Origin: Zhengitettix transpicula
Lineage: Eukaryota; Arthropoda; Insecta; Orthoptera; Tetrigidae
Length of the DNA: 64,000 nucleotides
NCBI GenBank assembly: GCA_037074705.1
Contig: CM073590.1
Span: 89,148,947 to 89,212,946, forward strand
Direction of reading: 5' to 3'
The notes under the pieces are model-generated. The model saw only the letters and a program-made list of their open reading frames with translations, made no database searches and had not been told where the DNA came from. A program made the position numbers and the translations under genes. Of this stretch, positions 1 through 11,820 are shown piece by piece; the stretch's first letter is position 1, and the number at the start of each line of letters is the position of its first letter.

Positions 1-190
1 TGTGAATTCTTAATTGTATTGTATTGAATCATTTTCTTCTTAAAGGCAAATTGCTAGTTTTTTAAGTAATTTTAATTGTTCGTTTTTGTTTTTAAAATAA
101 ATTTTTGTTTATTGGTGACCAACTAAGGCTATGAGTAAAGTTTCAAGGTCTAAGCTAAGCCGTGTTTTATAATTAACATAAGCATTATAA

Positions 191-1275
191 TGTAATGCCA
201 ATTAATTAACACATTAATTGTAAATTTGATAATTTAAATTGTTAGAGAAACATATTCTTGACGGCGGTACCGAACACAAAACAACAATGTAGCCAGGTAT
301 TCTTTCCTTTGTCGCAAGAAGCACTGCGCGCTCAAAATTAGGAGACGGTTGTTCAGTTGAATGGAAGATTTGGTCAGTGCAGATCACATTAAAATATTGA
401 GCAGTTGGCTGGAAGGTTTTGTCAAGTACAGGTCGCATTAAAATATTGAGGAGCCAGTTCGCATTAAGTTGGCTGGAAGGTTTGGTCAAGTACAGGACGC
501 ATTAAGTGCTTGCGGTAGAGTTCAGGCCGTATTTTGAATCCTCAGCGATCGGGTGGAGGTGAAAGAAGTTTTGGAACTTGGAGAGAGAGACGAGGACAAA
601 AGCGAAAGGCGAGAGCGACGATCGAAGGCAGAACTATAAAACCTTCTAAACACCAACAGATTTGTGGACGTAGCCGACAGTGGAGATTGGCAGAGGTCAA
701 CCGAGGAGGAGACGCAAAGGAGGTTCCTGGTTCCTGATTTTGTTCCAAAAATATTCAATCTAGAATCTGTGAGTTTAAGTAGAAGCTGTGCAAAAACCCG
801 CCATAGTCCTTCGTAAGTCAAAAGTATCCTGGAATGCTGCCGTGAGTACCAATATAAAATAAATACTTATGTAAACCGGATTAAAAGATAGTCGTCTGAT
901 TTCGTTCTCTTCCATTGATAAAATTTGTTAAGTAGAATGAATCCATCTTTTTAGTATAATTTCGTCGACAAGTAAATTTTCGTCTTTGTTAATTGACGAG
1001 TAAATCTTTTTATTAAAATTTGTGTTGACAATATTTCTAAATACATGATTAGCCATTATCAAACCCAGTAATGACCCTGAGATAAATTATATTTGTAATT
1101 ATTAGTGTAATTGTTTCAAACATTGAAAATAAATTTGTTTGTTTTGTAAAATAAAATTATTTTTATTTGATAAGCCACTCCTTTTTGTATATTACATAAT
1201 GGCTTCCACAACGTGGGGCACGAATAAATCCAAATTCATTAAATTAAATTAAATGTTTTTAATTTGATTATTACA
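191..1275 (+). mobile_element. LTR-like unit (copy G) of the TGTAATA...TATTACA family
   Basis: The unit begins TGTAATGCCAATTAATT and ends GATTATTACA, so it has the TG...CA termini of a retrotransposon LTR, and AT-rich flanks (ataa / atat). It shares blocks with the other copies in this window: a splice-donor-like GTAAGT at 813-818, a TCTGATTTCGTTC block near 895, the block TCAAACCCAGTAATGACC near 1060, and a primer-binding-site-like block (GGCTTCCACAACGTGGGGCA at 1201-1220) just after an internal ATTACA. No reading frame in it looks coding. It could be a solo LTR or a short non-autonomous element; the family is certain only at the level of shared blocks. Confidence 0.65.
356..508 (+). repeat. 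Tandem repeat in the upstream half of LTR copy G
   Basis: Three imperfect units starting at 356, 404 and 468 each carry GTTGGCTGGAAGGTTTTG-like sequence followed by TCAAGTACAGG and CGCATTAA. They lie upstream of the conserved splice-donor-like site, where the U3 (enhancer) part of an LTR would be. Confidence 0.7.
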
Positions 1276-1486
1276 ATATATTTCTAAATTATATTTCGGC
1301 TTTCACATTTATTCTAGTTTTAAACTGGTTGAATGTTTCTAATAAATTCGTTATTGTGAGGATCCATTGTTAGTTTTTATTTTGGAAGGTTATACTAACG
1401 AGTATCTAGATATTGTTCTTAATAATAATTCTTGGGTATAACTTAGTCTGATGTATTAAATAGACTAGAAAAATATCCTTAGTCTA

Positions 1487-2509
1487 TCTTCTAATAAATA
1501 AAACAGAGCGTTTGGTTGTATGTTTGTATATTTGTTTTTATGTTTTTATGTTCCGTATACAAATCTACACCGGTGGAGAAAAATTCACCAAATTTCGTAC
1601 ACATGTTCTCTGCGACCAGGAAACAAACACTTTCGGGTGTGAGACACGTCTACGACGTCTAGGAGCGGGGGGGGGGAAGGAGGGTTGTAATATTCGAACA
1701 CGCTAAAACGGCCGATATTTAAATCGCATCAATTTTTTAGAGGTCAAAGAGTTTTATATTGTTTCTACCGATGTTATCTGTGTATAATTTCAACCTCTTA
1801 CAGCGTAGTAAAGGTGCACCCTAAGGAGTGAGGGTTACAAGAAAATAGCGCCAATACAACCGAGGTTGGAGTCAAATCCAGTGTTATGGATGTCGCTGAT
1901 TTTACTTATGACAACATGTACAACGTGCGGGAATGGAAGGGGCTAGGTGGAGGTGGGCGGGGAAGAATATTTCAAAAATGTTAAATAACTGATTTTTGTG
2001 TCGCATAAATATTTTTCAAGATTAATGAGATTAATAAAAATTTTCTGCATATTCTCTGTGTATAATTTCAACATCTTTCGAGCTTCGGACGGGAGTACTC
2101 TTACGGGTGAGGGTTGAGTATCAAAACATAAAAATAAAGCAAAACCTTGGAGATTTGAGTCGAATCCGGGGTTAAGGATGTCGCTGAGTATAATTACGTC
2201 AACCTGGTCTACTCGCAGATGTGGGAGGGACTGGCCGGGGGAAGAATTTTTCAAACAATGTAACCCGCCGATTTTTATCCCACAGTATTGGGGATGGAAA
2301 TTTACAAACATGTTAAAACAGCCGATATATTCGTCGAAAAAAACTTTTTCGGGTCAATGAGTTCAACCCCTTTTGGCATGGGGGTTGATCACGCTTAGGG
2401 GTGTGGTGGAGGTGTGTTACACGAAATTAACGCGAAAACAACCGAAATTGGAATCAAATCGGCGGTTATGGAATTATAACAGCCCGGGAAAACCGGAGCA
2501 CCCAGCTAG
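1487..2509 (+). mobile_element. Helitron-type element, about three internal units
   Basis: The left end is A|TCTTCTAATAAATAAAA (A at 1486) and the right end is CACCCAGCTAG|T (T at 2510). A short GC hairpin (CCCGG...CCGG at 2483-2495) lies about 11 nt before CTAG. These are the terminal rules of Helitrons: 5'-TC, 3' hairpin plus CTRR, insertion between A and T, no inverted repeats. Inside are about three diverged copies of a ~280-bp unit, with landmarks GGTTATGGATGTCGCTGA near 1880, 2170 and 2463. No helicase or Rep frame is present, so it is non-autonomous. Confidence 0.8.
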
Positions 2510-5417
2510 TAGTTAATAAAATAAAGTACATGGACTGTGCTGGTCATGAATTAAATTGTTAAGAACCTAGAAATAGTAAATGATATTAAACACATAGGAA
2601 AAAGATAATCGTAGTCATCCTAAGACAATCTACACTACGGAAAAAATTGCAAGTGTGTACGATTACAAGTAGAAGCAGCCTTCTCGTAATGGTTTCCGAT
2701 ACACATTACATAAACCTCGCGAATTCCCTTTGTAGCATTATTAACAAATCCACTTTTGCTAGAAGACGATGGCAGTGAACGTCATCGAAACGTCGCGAAT
2801 ACAATTGTTTACTCGGTTCGAAACCCGAGAAGATTTTATTCAAATCCAAAATTGTTACGTTCAGAAATATTGTTAGCCTAGATGACGTAATATTGTTTTA
2901 TGGTACTTCAATTTGCATTGACGAATCTCAATAAAATTAGTAGCTTCCAATACACAAGTATTACTTTTAAACAACTTAAGAAAGATAATGTGTTTCTCAA
3001 CAGAATGTAATATTTAATATTGAAATAGCATTGATTTTAAAAAAAAAATCTTAGTGTCTATCGGTGATTACGTACCAACAGTAACATGCATGAATTTTTT
3101 ATTGGCTACAAAACTAGTAACTCGACTGGATAAAATTTGAGTCGCATATTCAGTAGTTATCTGAATTCAAGTCATGAGTATCAACAGTATCCGATGACGC
3201 ACGTCTACTTACTTACACGGAAGAAGCTCCACTTATAGAAGACCTCCCGAACAGGCAGCCATTAAACGTTGGTTATGCGAGGCATGGATCAAAACAAAGA
3301 CGTAGTAGTATATAGTGGTAGTATATCGTCTTGTCTCAATAAAAATTTACTCATAGTTGTTGAAATAAAGGCGAACGTAATGTTTGAAGCGAAATCAAGC
3401 AGAGTGAAGTTGCTACAGGCAGCAAAGACATTGGCCCAAATTTGGAGTCACGAATGCTGCTGCACTTTCCCCTATGTCTCAAGTGGTTATGGTTATCAGA
3501 CCCGCAAATCTGATTTGCACGCAGTTTATACGACACTCCCTATTAATCTTTCTGCAAGGGAACTGCATTTTTATTCCAACATCTTTGAGATACGTCAGTT
3601 AAATATTCACGATCAACTCAACGACGCCATATTAACACGACTTATGAAAATATTGGTTTATTGTTTTTATAGAATATGTATAAAAATATTCCTATATGTA
3701 CAACAAAATTATTTTCCTTGTGTTTTTAGTTTATTTAGGACCTGAAGAAAGGAACAAGGTTTCCGGAAACTTTAAGTGGTATTTATATCATCACTTCTTT
3801 TATCTATATTTGGCTATTTTTATTATTATCAACAAAACTTACCGACTTCCAATTTTAAGTCACGTTTCCTTAATTATTCTTTCTATAATCGAGTTACATG
3901 AAACCTTATTCACAAAACTTATAACAATTAATATTATTTCAATCGCTGCAAGTTTCGTACTGTGGTATACGAAATTTATCACTATTACAAATGATAACTT
4001 AATCACAATGTAAAATAACGTTTTCTGTGTTAATACATTCATTCCGTTTACAAGAGTTCTAAAATTTCGTAGGAAGGTTGGGAGTAAAACAAAATTGTCA
4101 AGCTCTAGTCGTTTTATTCAGAAACAAGCATTTACACAGATGGTTCGGAAAGTGGCCGGCACGGGAAATAAATAATTTTTCTTAACAAATATTTTTGTTT
4201 TCAACTGTCACTTTTTAAATAATCCGTTGATTTTCCAGCTTCTACAAACCATGATATTTGGAATTTTTTAAGAAGTATGCAGGGAAACCATAATATAGTT
4301 GAAGTGTACACAAGGTGGAATAAATTAATTGTGGGTTGCTTTGATTTATTTCATTTTATTTTATGTAAGATGTTTTTAGCAATTAATATTCTCGAGTCCA
4401 GACTGGCCAGGACCTCAGGTTGTGTAGCAAAAGCAAACACCCATCAGCGACCTTCATTTAAGAAGATTTCGGATGGACAAAAAGGCGCCCATAAATTGAT
4501 AGCATCAAGTAAAACAAATCACTAGTCCAAAGATTTTATCACATTCGGAAAATATTCACCACCAACTTGGCGTCTCGAAGAGGTTTATTTCACAGGAACT
4601 GGAAATTAGTTATGTAACCTCGTATGGGAAATGGCTAACGAGAATATTGTAATAATATTGTAATTCTGGGGAGGGGGGGGCTTTCCAGCTTTCAAGATCA
4701 CGTTGCTGTGTAGATGATCTGCAGAGTATGCAGAAAAGCAGTCGTTGAGTAGATCAGAAATTGTGAAAGAAGGCAGTCGTTTGATAGTCGTGAAGTTAGT
4801 CAGCTATGTAGTCCATGACAGTCAGGAATTTGTGAAGTTATGAAGTTGGACTGTAATTAATTAGCTATTCCTGGGAGATAGTCAACTTGAGGATAGTAAA
4901 AGAAATTTAAAATGAAAGAACCCATCGTTCCGGCCCCCGAGAAGAAGTAAGGAGACTGTGTCGCCATATTCCTGGAACTCAGTAACATCAGACGAAAAAC
5001 TGCGGTTTTGCGCTACCTGAGGAGCAGACTCGCCTGCCAAAACCGAAAGGAGGCAGTAAAACAATATGCCCATCAAATTCTGTGTTATAAATCCACAGTA
5101 GCCAACATTTAAAAATATTTGAGATCACAAAACCCAGAGGAAACGTATCAAAGTTTTTTTTTTCTTTATGTTTGTACATAGTGGCTAGATTGACTGTTTG
5201 TAATTACAGCAGGAACTTTAGGAATTTTTTTATTATATGCATAACTCTTCATAAATACTATTTCATTTTACCCTGTCCTATTATAAATATTCTGAACCAA
5301 GTAAGTAATTTTTTTTCAATACTTTAGCTTCCAGTGGTGAGATAAAGCTCCCTTAACAGAAATAAAACATTACAGTATTCATCAAAATAACGGTGGAATA
5401 AAACACTTTTCTTTCTT
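2510..5417. other. AT-rich stretch without a recognised gene
   Basis: I see no convincing gene here. Open frames at 3269-3745 and 3696-4013 are AT-rich, overlap each other and match no family I know. A PLE-tail-like motif lies at 2760-2800. The part from 4640 to 5300 has mixed GC content (a run of G at 4670-4680, GTAAGTAA at 5299) and may be an unrecognised LTR or old insertion. Confidence 0.4.
2760..2800 (+). other. PLE-tail / hammerhead-like motif
   Basis: The block AGAAGACGATGG ... GTCATCGAAACGTCGCG has the stem-loop plus CGAAAC layout found at the ends of Penelope-like elements, where hammerhead ribozyme motifs are known. The core is not a canonical CTGATGA, so activity is not claimed. 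Related blocks occur at 26383-26417, 30655-30702, 37355-37385 and 45211-45407. Confidence 0.35.
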
Positions 5418-5572
5418 GCAGTAACAGGCTACATGACGGTAATCCACGTGGTGGCAACTCTAATTTAATAGTACAGGACCAGATTTGAAATGGGGAATGC
5501 GGAAGGGTAGAGGAAGGTAGCCAAGGGTTAACTAGGGCAGCCGGGCTATAGTTTAAGGATCCGACCCAGTGT
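5418..5572 (-). mobile_element. 5'-truncated LINE 3' end (family copy 1)
   Basis: This matches the 3' untranslated part of the LINE family that recurs at 9875, 10758, 19727, 29755, 30713, 32609 and 46738. Shared strings are AGGCTACATGA, GGATGCGGAAGGGTAGAGGA and AGCCAAGGGTTAACTAGGG. Read on the minus strand its 3' end is CCTGTTACTGC, and it lacks a clear poly(A) tail. Confidence 0.7.
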
Positions 5573-5797
5573 TAATTACTTATTGTAATCACGCCTTGAT
5601 ATCTTTGTGTGGTGTAGCGCACCTGTAGCACAAGGTATTCTTTGGAAAGTTGTTTATGTTTTGTTTCAGTCCGTCTTCTGTTTTTTATATTGTTGCATGC
5701 TGCATTTATAACAGTCAATAAATCACTTCATAATAGCAATTACGCAAGTTTAATTTTTTGTGAAAACAAATGGAAATACAGTCCTAACACCCGGCCT

Positions 5798-6746
5798 TCG
5801 CCTAAAAATAAATAAAATTGACTATTTGAATGTGTGTATGTTCCGCATAAAAATCTACACCGGTGGAGCAACTTTGATCAAATTTTGTACACGTCTTCCT
5901 TTCGAACCGGAAACAAAAATGTTGGGGTAAAACGCGACTACCACTCCTTGGGGCAGGGATTGAAATTTTCAAACACGCTAAAACGGCCGATATTTGCGTC
6001 AAATAAATATTTTTCATGTTGTTTGTGTATAATTTGAACCCCTTTCGACATGGCTTTACATAAAAATAACGCGAAAACAACCGAGATTAGTGACGAATTC
6101 CAAGCTATGTAGGTCGCTGAGTTTAATTAAGACATTCAACTTGCCGGTTAAGTTGTACCATAATCCCTGGTAGCGGAGGATGGAAGGGGAAAACGCAGTT
6201 CCGTGTAAAATCTTATACACGCGGAGAAATTTCAACGAAATTTTTTACATGGTGTATTGTGTCTCGCTATAAGTACCGAGAGTATTTTTGACGCTTTCAG
6301 ATTAGCGAAACTATTTTTATGCCTTTTAAGGTACCGTGATTATTCTTCACTCAGATATGTGGAGTATCTCTGACTCACTTAAAATACTTGGAGTATTTCT
6401 GACTCTCTCAAGGTACATGAAGAAACCTTTGCTGGCTTAGGGCACCGGGAGTATAATTAAGTCTCTTACGTTAAAGGTGTATTGTTGACTTATTAAAGCA
6501 CAGAGTAAATTTTTAAATCACTTAAGGTAACAAGCATAATTATGACTCTCTCAACGCACCTGGAGTAGTTTTGAAGCTTTTAAGGTAATATTTTTATTTA
6601 TTTTTATAATTTCTATCGGGTTTATTTATGTTTTTCTAAAGGCATTAAATCCCTTCTCTACCAAAAGATTAATGAGGAATTAAATATCGTTTTCGATATG
6701 AGGAATAAATAAATGCCCGTGCAACGCACTCCGTACTCCCAGCTAG
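5798..6746 (+). mobile_element. Helitron-type element carrying a 29-bp minisatellite
   Basis: The right end is CTCCCAGCTAG|T, with T at 6747. The left part has the family's AAATAAATAAAATTGACT and AATCTACACCGGTGGAG blocks. The exact left end is uncertain; TC at 5798 is the best candidate. It holds one clear copy of the family's ~280-bp unit (landmark GTAGGTCGCTGAGTTTAATT near 6100), then a separate 29-bp tandem array, then the CTAG end. No coding capacity is seen. Confidence 0.65.
6274..6585 (+). repeat. 29-bp minisatellite, about 11 copies
   Basis: Consecutive units start TACC or CACC and end TTAAGG or CTCAACG, with GGAGTATTTTTGACTCT in the middle. Most units measure 29 bp, for example those starting near 6388, 6417 and 6446. 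Copies are diverged. The same unit recurs at 46843-46899. Confidence 0.75.
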
Positions 6747-7399
6747 TTTACAATAAAGCAAACAATTTAGCAAAACGAATTTCTATAACTCAGAATACAC
6801 ATGTTTACACCTGTATAAGGGAAAATAAAACATGAAAATGTAAACATATTTACTGGTAATACATTAAATCATAGTGATTCTTAACTGCTTGAGGAAATGT
6901 ATCTTATTAATGCAACATGATGAAATAGTTTGCTTGATTGCGTAAGGTGTAAATTTTCCACACCTCTGCCTCCACAAGATTCCGTGACCATGATAATCAG
7001 GCACGCAATCAGGATAGGTGGAGATGGACACTTTACTGTGATTATCTGAGGGTGATGTGACCTTAGATGGACCTTTGCCCGACCTTGAATGCAATGACCA
7101 CTCTGAGAAGTAAACAATGTCAGATTCGTGCCTTGGTGGAACGCAGAATTGAACGTGAACTCTTCTTATGTTCACATGTATCAATATGAACTTTTGTAAC
7201 TGTAACTGTAACAAGAGACGAATTTTCATGTGTGTTTCTCCCAGTAAAATATTATTTTCCAAACTTAATATGAACACATGTAGACATATTAATTCCTTAA
7301 TACAACTACTGACGGTACTGACTTATTTTCTCCCTCCATGGAAATTAAGAAAAACGAAAAACTTTTAGTTGATGTGGAGTTGGCTTCTCTCGTAAAATA

Positions 7400-8445
7400 T
7401 CAGAAAAATTCTGTGGTTACCTTAATATATTTCCCAAATTTAAACAAAACTGTCTGAAAATCTTCGTTCAACCGAAACAAGTCAAAATACGTTTTCCATT
7501 GTCGATAGGAACGGGCCGTTTTGTTCAATTTTTCTTCCAGTTTGTCTCTGATTACTATCCGGGTGTCCTTACTGGTGCATATATTGTTTTTTATTATCAT
7601 TGATGTATGGGATCTATCCTGTTTGTCTGCCTCTTCGTTACCTTTGACGTTCTTGTGTGCCGGGATAGTAGGCTAATTGTGCAGTTGTTGATTTTAAATT
7701 GAGTGATGTTGTCTCTAATATAGTTTATGTTATTGGTTCTCATTTAGTTTTTCACTATTGATTTGATGGCATTTATTAAATCTGTTGGTATCATGGTGTT
7801 TGTAAACGGGTTATTGAGGGAATGTTCTATATAGTTTGGCAGTGAGCACCGATGCATACTTGTTTAGGGTTTGGGTTTTGCTGTTACCTTGAGTTTCCAC
7901 GCGACTCCCTGCATGTTTGTGGAAGCTTCTGTGAATATTATTCTGGGATGATTGTATTTATTCAATTCGTCTTTTTTTATTCCATTCTTCATTGATGATC
8001 TTTGTGTTCTTGAATTTCAGTAGGGATGTGTTGATGGGGATTTCGTTAATTCTCCATGGTGGAGAATGGTTTCCAGTTTAATTGTAGTGTAGAATTGGAA
8101 TTATTGTTTTTTACTCTGTTTTTATTTTTTGGAGAATGGAATTTCTTGGATTCGTTGAGTTAGTTCCCTTGTTTGGGTAATTTTTCATGTTGCTTATGCC
8201 TTTCCTAATGTGATGTCTGGCTGATGCTAAAGCGTTTATTGTAGATTTGTAGTTGGTTTCCTTTCTTCTCTGTGCAAGTGTAATTTCTTTAACTTCTATT
8301 AATATTATTGATAAAGGGGAGAGATTGTATTTTCCTTGTCAGACAGTAAATAGATTCAAGTTGTCATTGTTCAAAATTCTTATGACGTTTGAGTGCGGAG
8401 AAAAATGAAGACGGGTGATGTCAGGCATTCTTATGGTGGAAAGTG
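7400..8445 (-). pseudogene. LINE retrotransposon relic with RNase H domain
   Basis: On the minus strand, broken frames read as the C-terminal part of a non-LTR retrotransposon polyprotein. Near 7621-7665 lies PAHKNVKGNEEADKQD, the conserved last RNase H motif (normally P-x-H-x-G-x-x-GNE-x-AD) of LINEs in the I/Jockey/R1 groups. Upstream, near 7900-7950, IIFTEASTNMQGVAWKL fits the start of an RNase H fold, where the first catalytic Asp of the usual T-D-x-S is Glu. About 8250-8300 there is ITLAQRRKETNYKS. The last open stretch, 7400-7600, is the tail after RNase H. Several stops and frame shifts separate the pieces, so it is dead. Clade assignment is tentative. Confidence 0.7.
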
Positions 8446-9863
8446 AAGATTAGTATGTGGAGAACCAAGAAGTAACGTGGCGATCATTGTGAATTCGAGA
8501 AAAAATATTTTAGAAAATGAAGGAAACCCCTTATGGAAACTTCAAAATGAGCGAATAGGTCTCCGAAATTACGGATTAATTAAATACATCAGTGCGTAAA
8601 TTCCACGTCCAAAAAACCAGCATACCACGTATTACGTTTGAGAACCGTGTACATTTTAAATATCAATAATTCGTCATAACTGTGTAAAAGATATTATGCT
8701 GACCCGCAAGGCTTGTGACTTTTTCTCACGGACTGGGACTTTCTGACGCCATCTTCTGACAAATACGTTCGTGAAACTGCCAGAAATTCATCTCTACGCG
8801 ATGTGACAAATTTTAACCCCGAATATCTATAAATTTATATATTCATGTAATATATAAAAACGCTCCTTGAACATTTTATATCCATTACACTACTTTTAAG
8901 AATGGAGAAACGCATAAGCCACAGGTAGTAATAACACTTCGGATTACTTCCCGAACCGGCTAAAAGATTGAACTCCGTTTTGCGAATTTTATCCTGGATT
9001 ATATTATCGTGGCTAATGCAGTATCTGAATTTATGAGGAAGGTAGAATAAACTTTCCGTAAAAACCAGGAAACTAAGAAACAAATAGGTATTTTCGAAAA
9101 ACATATACTGAAGGTCTCAAACTAAAACAGAGACAGAAATACGTGAAATAATAATTATTTTCAAAAAAATCATCAGAGAAGTTATTAATTTATTTTCCAA
9201 CACACAGAAAGTAACTGAAAATTCCCAGGTCATAATATTACACAACAAAGATAAATAGTTTGAAGAAACAGGTTATGAAAGTTAACAAAAATACAAACAA
9301 AAGGTTTCAGCATGTTTTACATCACTAACCAAAGAGCTGTTTTTAGAGAAAACGAGTATTCTTAAAGGAAACGAATAATATTCTACAACGAAATAGATTT
9401 ACTTCTGAAATTTAACGGAACCCCACTATCAAATGGAAGAAAACGTGGAATTTCTAAACTCATTAGGAATCATTAGGATTACATTAGACTACATGATAGT
9501 TTCTTCATCCAAACAAAATAAATCAGGAAATTTCGTAAATTGTGAGTCAAAAATATCTAGGCGAGTTTCGCTACAATAGACTGTATACGCAAATAATATG
9601 CATGGAAAAACTTACATGTACTTCAGCGTTAGTTCATTGAAAATAAACCACATTTATTGAACACATTTCATACATACAAAAAACAACTGAAACCATAAAA
9701 TATATAGGGAAAGAAAATTATGAATACAGAAACAAAATAAAATTATTCACATCACTTCACAATCTATTGATCAAATATATATGTAACCTGTAATAAAGTG
9801 AATTAGTATTAATACTCGGTGTTGAATTTTTTTAAAATTTATGTTTAATTTATAAGAATGAAG
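8446..9863. other. AT-rich stretch, nothing recognised
   Basis: No coding pattern, repeat match or structured element was recognised. The single open frame at 8835-9104 (minus) is low complexity and AT-rich. Confidence 0.4.
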
Positions 9864-9874
9864 AGAGTTAATTT

Positions 9875-10378
9875 TTTTGTTCAAAACCTTTTAAGAGAGA
9901 TACGAAGGGGCTACCTTTGGGGATGCCTTTTCCTCTCCGTTTTTGAACTAAGGTTCCCACAAGCCGAGGCACCTCGGCCTGTTCTGAGAGGTGTATGTTC
10001 GGGGGTCACAGACCTTGGGCATACGGTAAGAGTTGTTCTCTATTCCCATTGGAATAGTCGGCCAGCTGCCTCCTAAACTGGTCGAGGCACGGAGAAGGGA
10101 ATTCTGCGTTCCCACAGCAAACTCCTCTCCCGCTATCGGAAGGGCGTGGGACAAGTACCCAATGCCCGACCAACCCGATGCAGGTTTTTCTAGGGTTTTC
10201 CCTGCATTTCTTTAGGCGAATGCCGGGTAGGATCCTTAAAATATAGTCCGGGGGCCCTAGTAACCCTTGGCTACCTTCCTCTACCCGTCCGCATCCCCCC
10301 TTTCAAATCCCTTCCTATGCTATTAAAGGGAAGTTGCCCAACGTAGATTACCCTCATGTAGCCTGTTGCCCTAAAAAA
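9875..10378 (+). mobile_element. 5'-truncated LINE copy 2 with poly(A) and target-site duplication
   Basis: The insertion is flanked by an 11-bp direct repeat, AGAGTTAATTT, at 9864-9874 and 10379-10389, and ends in CCTGTTGCCCTAAAAAAA. This is the signature of target-primed reverse transcription. Its 5' part holds the end of an open frame, FELRFPQAEAPRPVLRG ... VRVV ... SRPAAS-stop (to 10076), which recurs at 20028 and 30037 on the minus strand and so is likely the C-terminus of the LINE's second ORF. About 300 nt of 3' untranslated sequence follow. The clade is not recognised. Confidence 0.85.
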
Positions 10379-10757
10379 AGAGTTAATTTCGAAGCCTTGT
10401 TAATGTAACTATAAACAGTTGTTTGCATATTAAGCTTCTTCGAATAAGTTTTGTTTGAATTAATTTACCTTCACTCATTTTAAATATAATTTAATCATTA
10501 ATAAGTATTAATTTTATCGGCTATAATTGTATGTTGTACTTATTGTTATTATGATTCATTGCAGACGCTTAGAAATGTGATCGCTAATGCAATAATATGA
10601 AAAATACGACGGCAATTTTTAATAATGTTTAAAGAATTTAAAAAGAAGATCTCTAATAATTTAAAAGCATACCAATAATGTGTTGCGGTACCGAAAGAGC
10701 TAGAATACCAATTCTAATTGTCGACCGCTGATAGTGGACTAAAAAAGGCACTTTAGT

Positions 10758-11078
10758 AAGAATTGTCCGCTATTCCCATTGGAATAGTCGACCAGCTGCC
10801 TCCTAAACTGGCACGGAAAAGGTAATGCTGCGTCCCCTCAGCAAACCCCTCTCCCGCCATCGAAAGGTCATGGAACAAGTACCTGATTCAGGTTTTATAG
10901 GGGTTGTCCTGCATCACTGTTAGGCGAATAAAGAGTAGGATCCTTAAATTATAGCCCAGGCGCCCTATTTACCATCCTCTACCTTTCCGCATCCACCCTT
11001 TCAAATCCCTTTCTATGCTATCAAAATGGAGTTGCCACAATGCGGATTACCGTCATGAAGCATGTTACTCTAAAAATA
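10758..11078 (+). mobile_element. 5'-truncated LINE copy 3 with target-site duplication
   Basis: It is a shorter copy of the element at 9875-10378, starting inside the last codons of the frame and ending CATGTTACTCTAAAAAT. The 10-bp direct repeat GCACTTTAGT flanks it at 10748-10757 and 11079-11088. Confidence 0.85.
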
Positions 11079-11088
11079 GCACTTTAGT

Positions 11089-11603
11089 TAGTCTGGAAGA
11101 GTTTGTAGTCAAAGCACCTTCAATTTCTAGAAATATTTTACAACCCCCACTGACAAGATATTTTACTCTTGCCTACCAATTCAAATCTGACCTTAACCAT
11201 TGTAAATGGTATTATAATTAATAACATAATTTCGAACAACTTTCTGAAGGATATTATTTACAAGTAAAATTTAAAGGCTTTAATTGTGAAAATAGAAGAT
11301 TCCTAATGCAAAATCTGTATTTAATTGTTGTGAGTCAATAAATGTTTTAAATTATATTAATCTTATTTTCTTATTTATTCAAATTTGTAAAACATTACAA
11401 TATATATTTTTCTTTTTATTGGGCCTCTTGAAAAGTATAGACTTGTATTGAGATATCAAATTTACAAGAAAAGTTGATCTATTAAATTACAAAATGTTGT
11501 ACATTAAAATATTGCCCCAAAATAAACACAAAATGAAATTTAAGTTAACTTCCACCAACAATTTGTTACTTGTCCATCTCCGGACGACCTCGCTCATGGT
11601 GAA
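11089..11603. other. AT-rich stretch, nothing recognised
   Basis: No gene is seen. An ATTACA|ATATATA junction at about 11392-11405 resembles the 3' terminus of the LTR family, but no matching body was found. Confidence 0.35.
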
Positions 11604-11820
11604 ACTATTTTTCTATTGATTTAGTTACAGTCGCATCAACATCGATGGATCTATGGTTATTAGCGACTCTGTATGGAAACTCATTTTATCCTCGTTGGGT
11701 AATTGATTTGACGAAAGTTTCTCTCACGCATACAAACATCAACGCCCTCAGCGGAATTTGAAACCGAGACCTCATTGATGTGAGGCAGTCACGCTGACCC
11801 CTACCACAACAGGAGGTCGG
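11604..11820 (-). mobile_element. tRNA-derived SINE (copy 1)
   Basis: On the minus strand it begins near 11818 with GACCTCCTGTTG and a Pol III A-box-like TGGTAGGGG, then a B-box-like GGTTTCAAATTCC (about 11750-11765). A tail follows, shared with the copies at 50428 and 57081, through CGATGTTGATGCGACTGTAA and TAAATCAATA. The B box has decayed (GGTTTCAAATT for GGTTCGAATC). Confidence 0.8.

Noticed and set aside
534..821. Several overlapping frames on both strands in LTR copy G
   Set aside because: This GC-richer leader part of the LTR is open in many frames; no conserved protein among LTR copies.
3269..4013. Overlapping frames of 158 and 105 codons
   Set aside because: The first starts only at TTG, and both are AT-rich, overlap in different frames and match no family; no supporting context.
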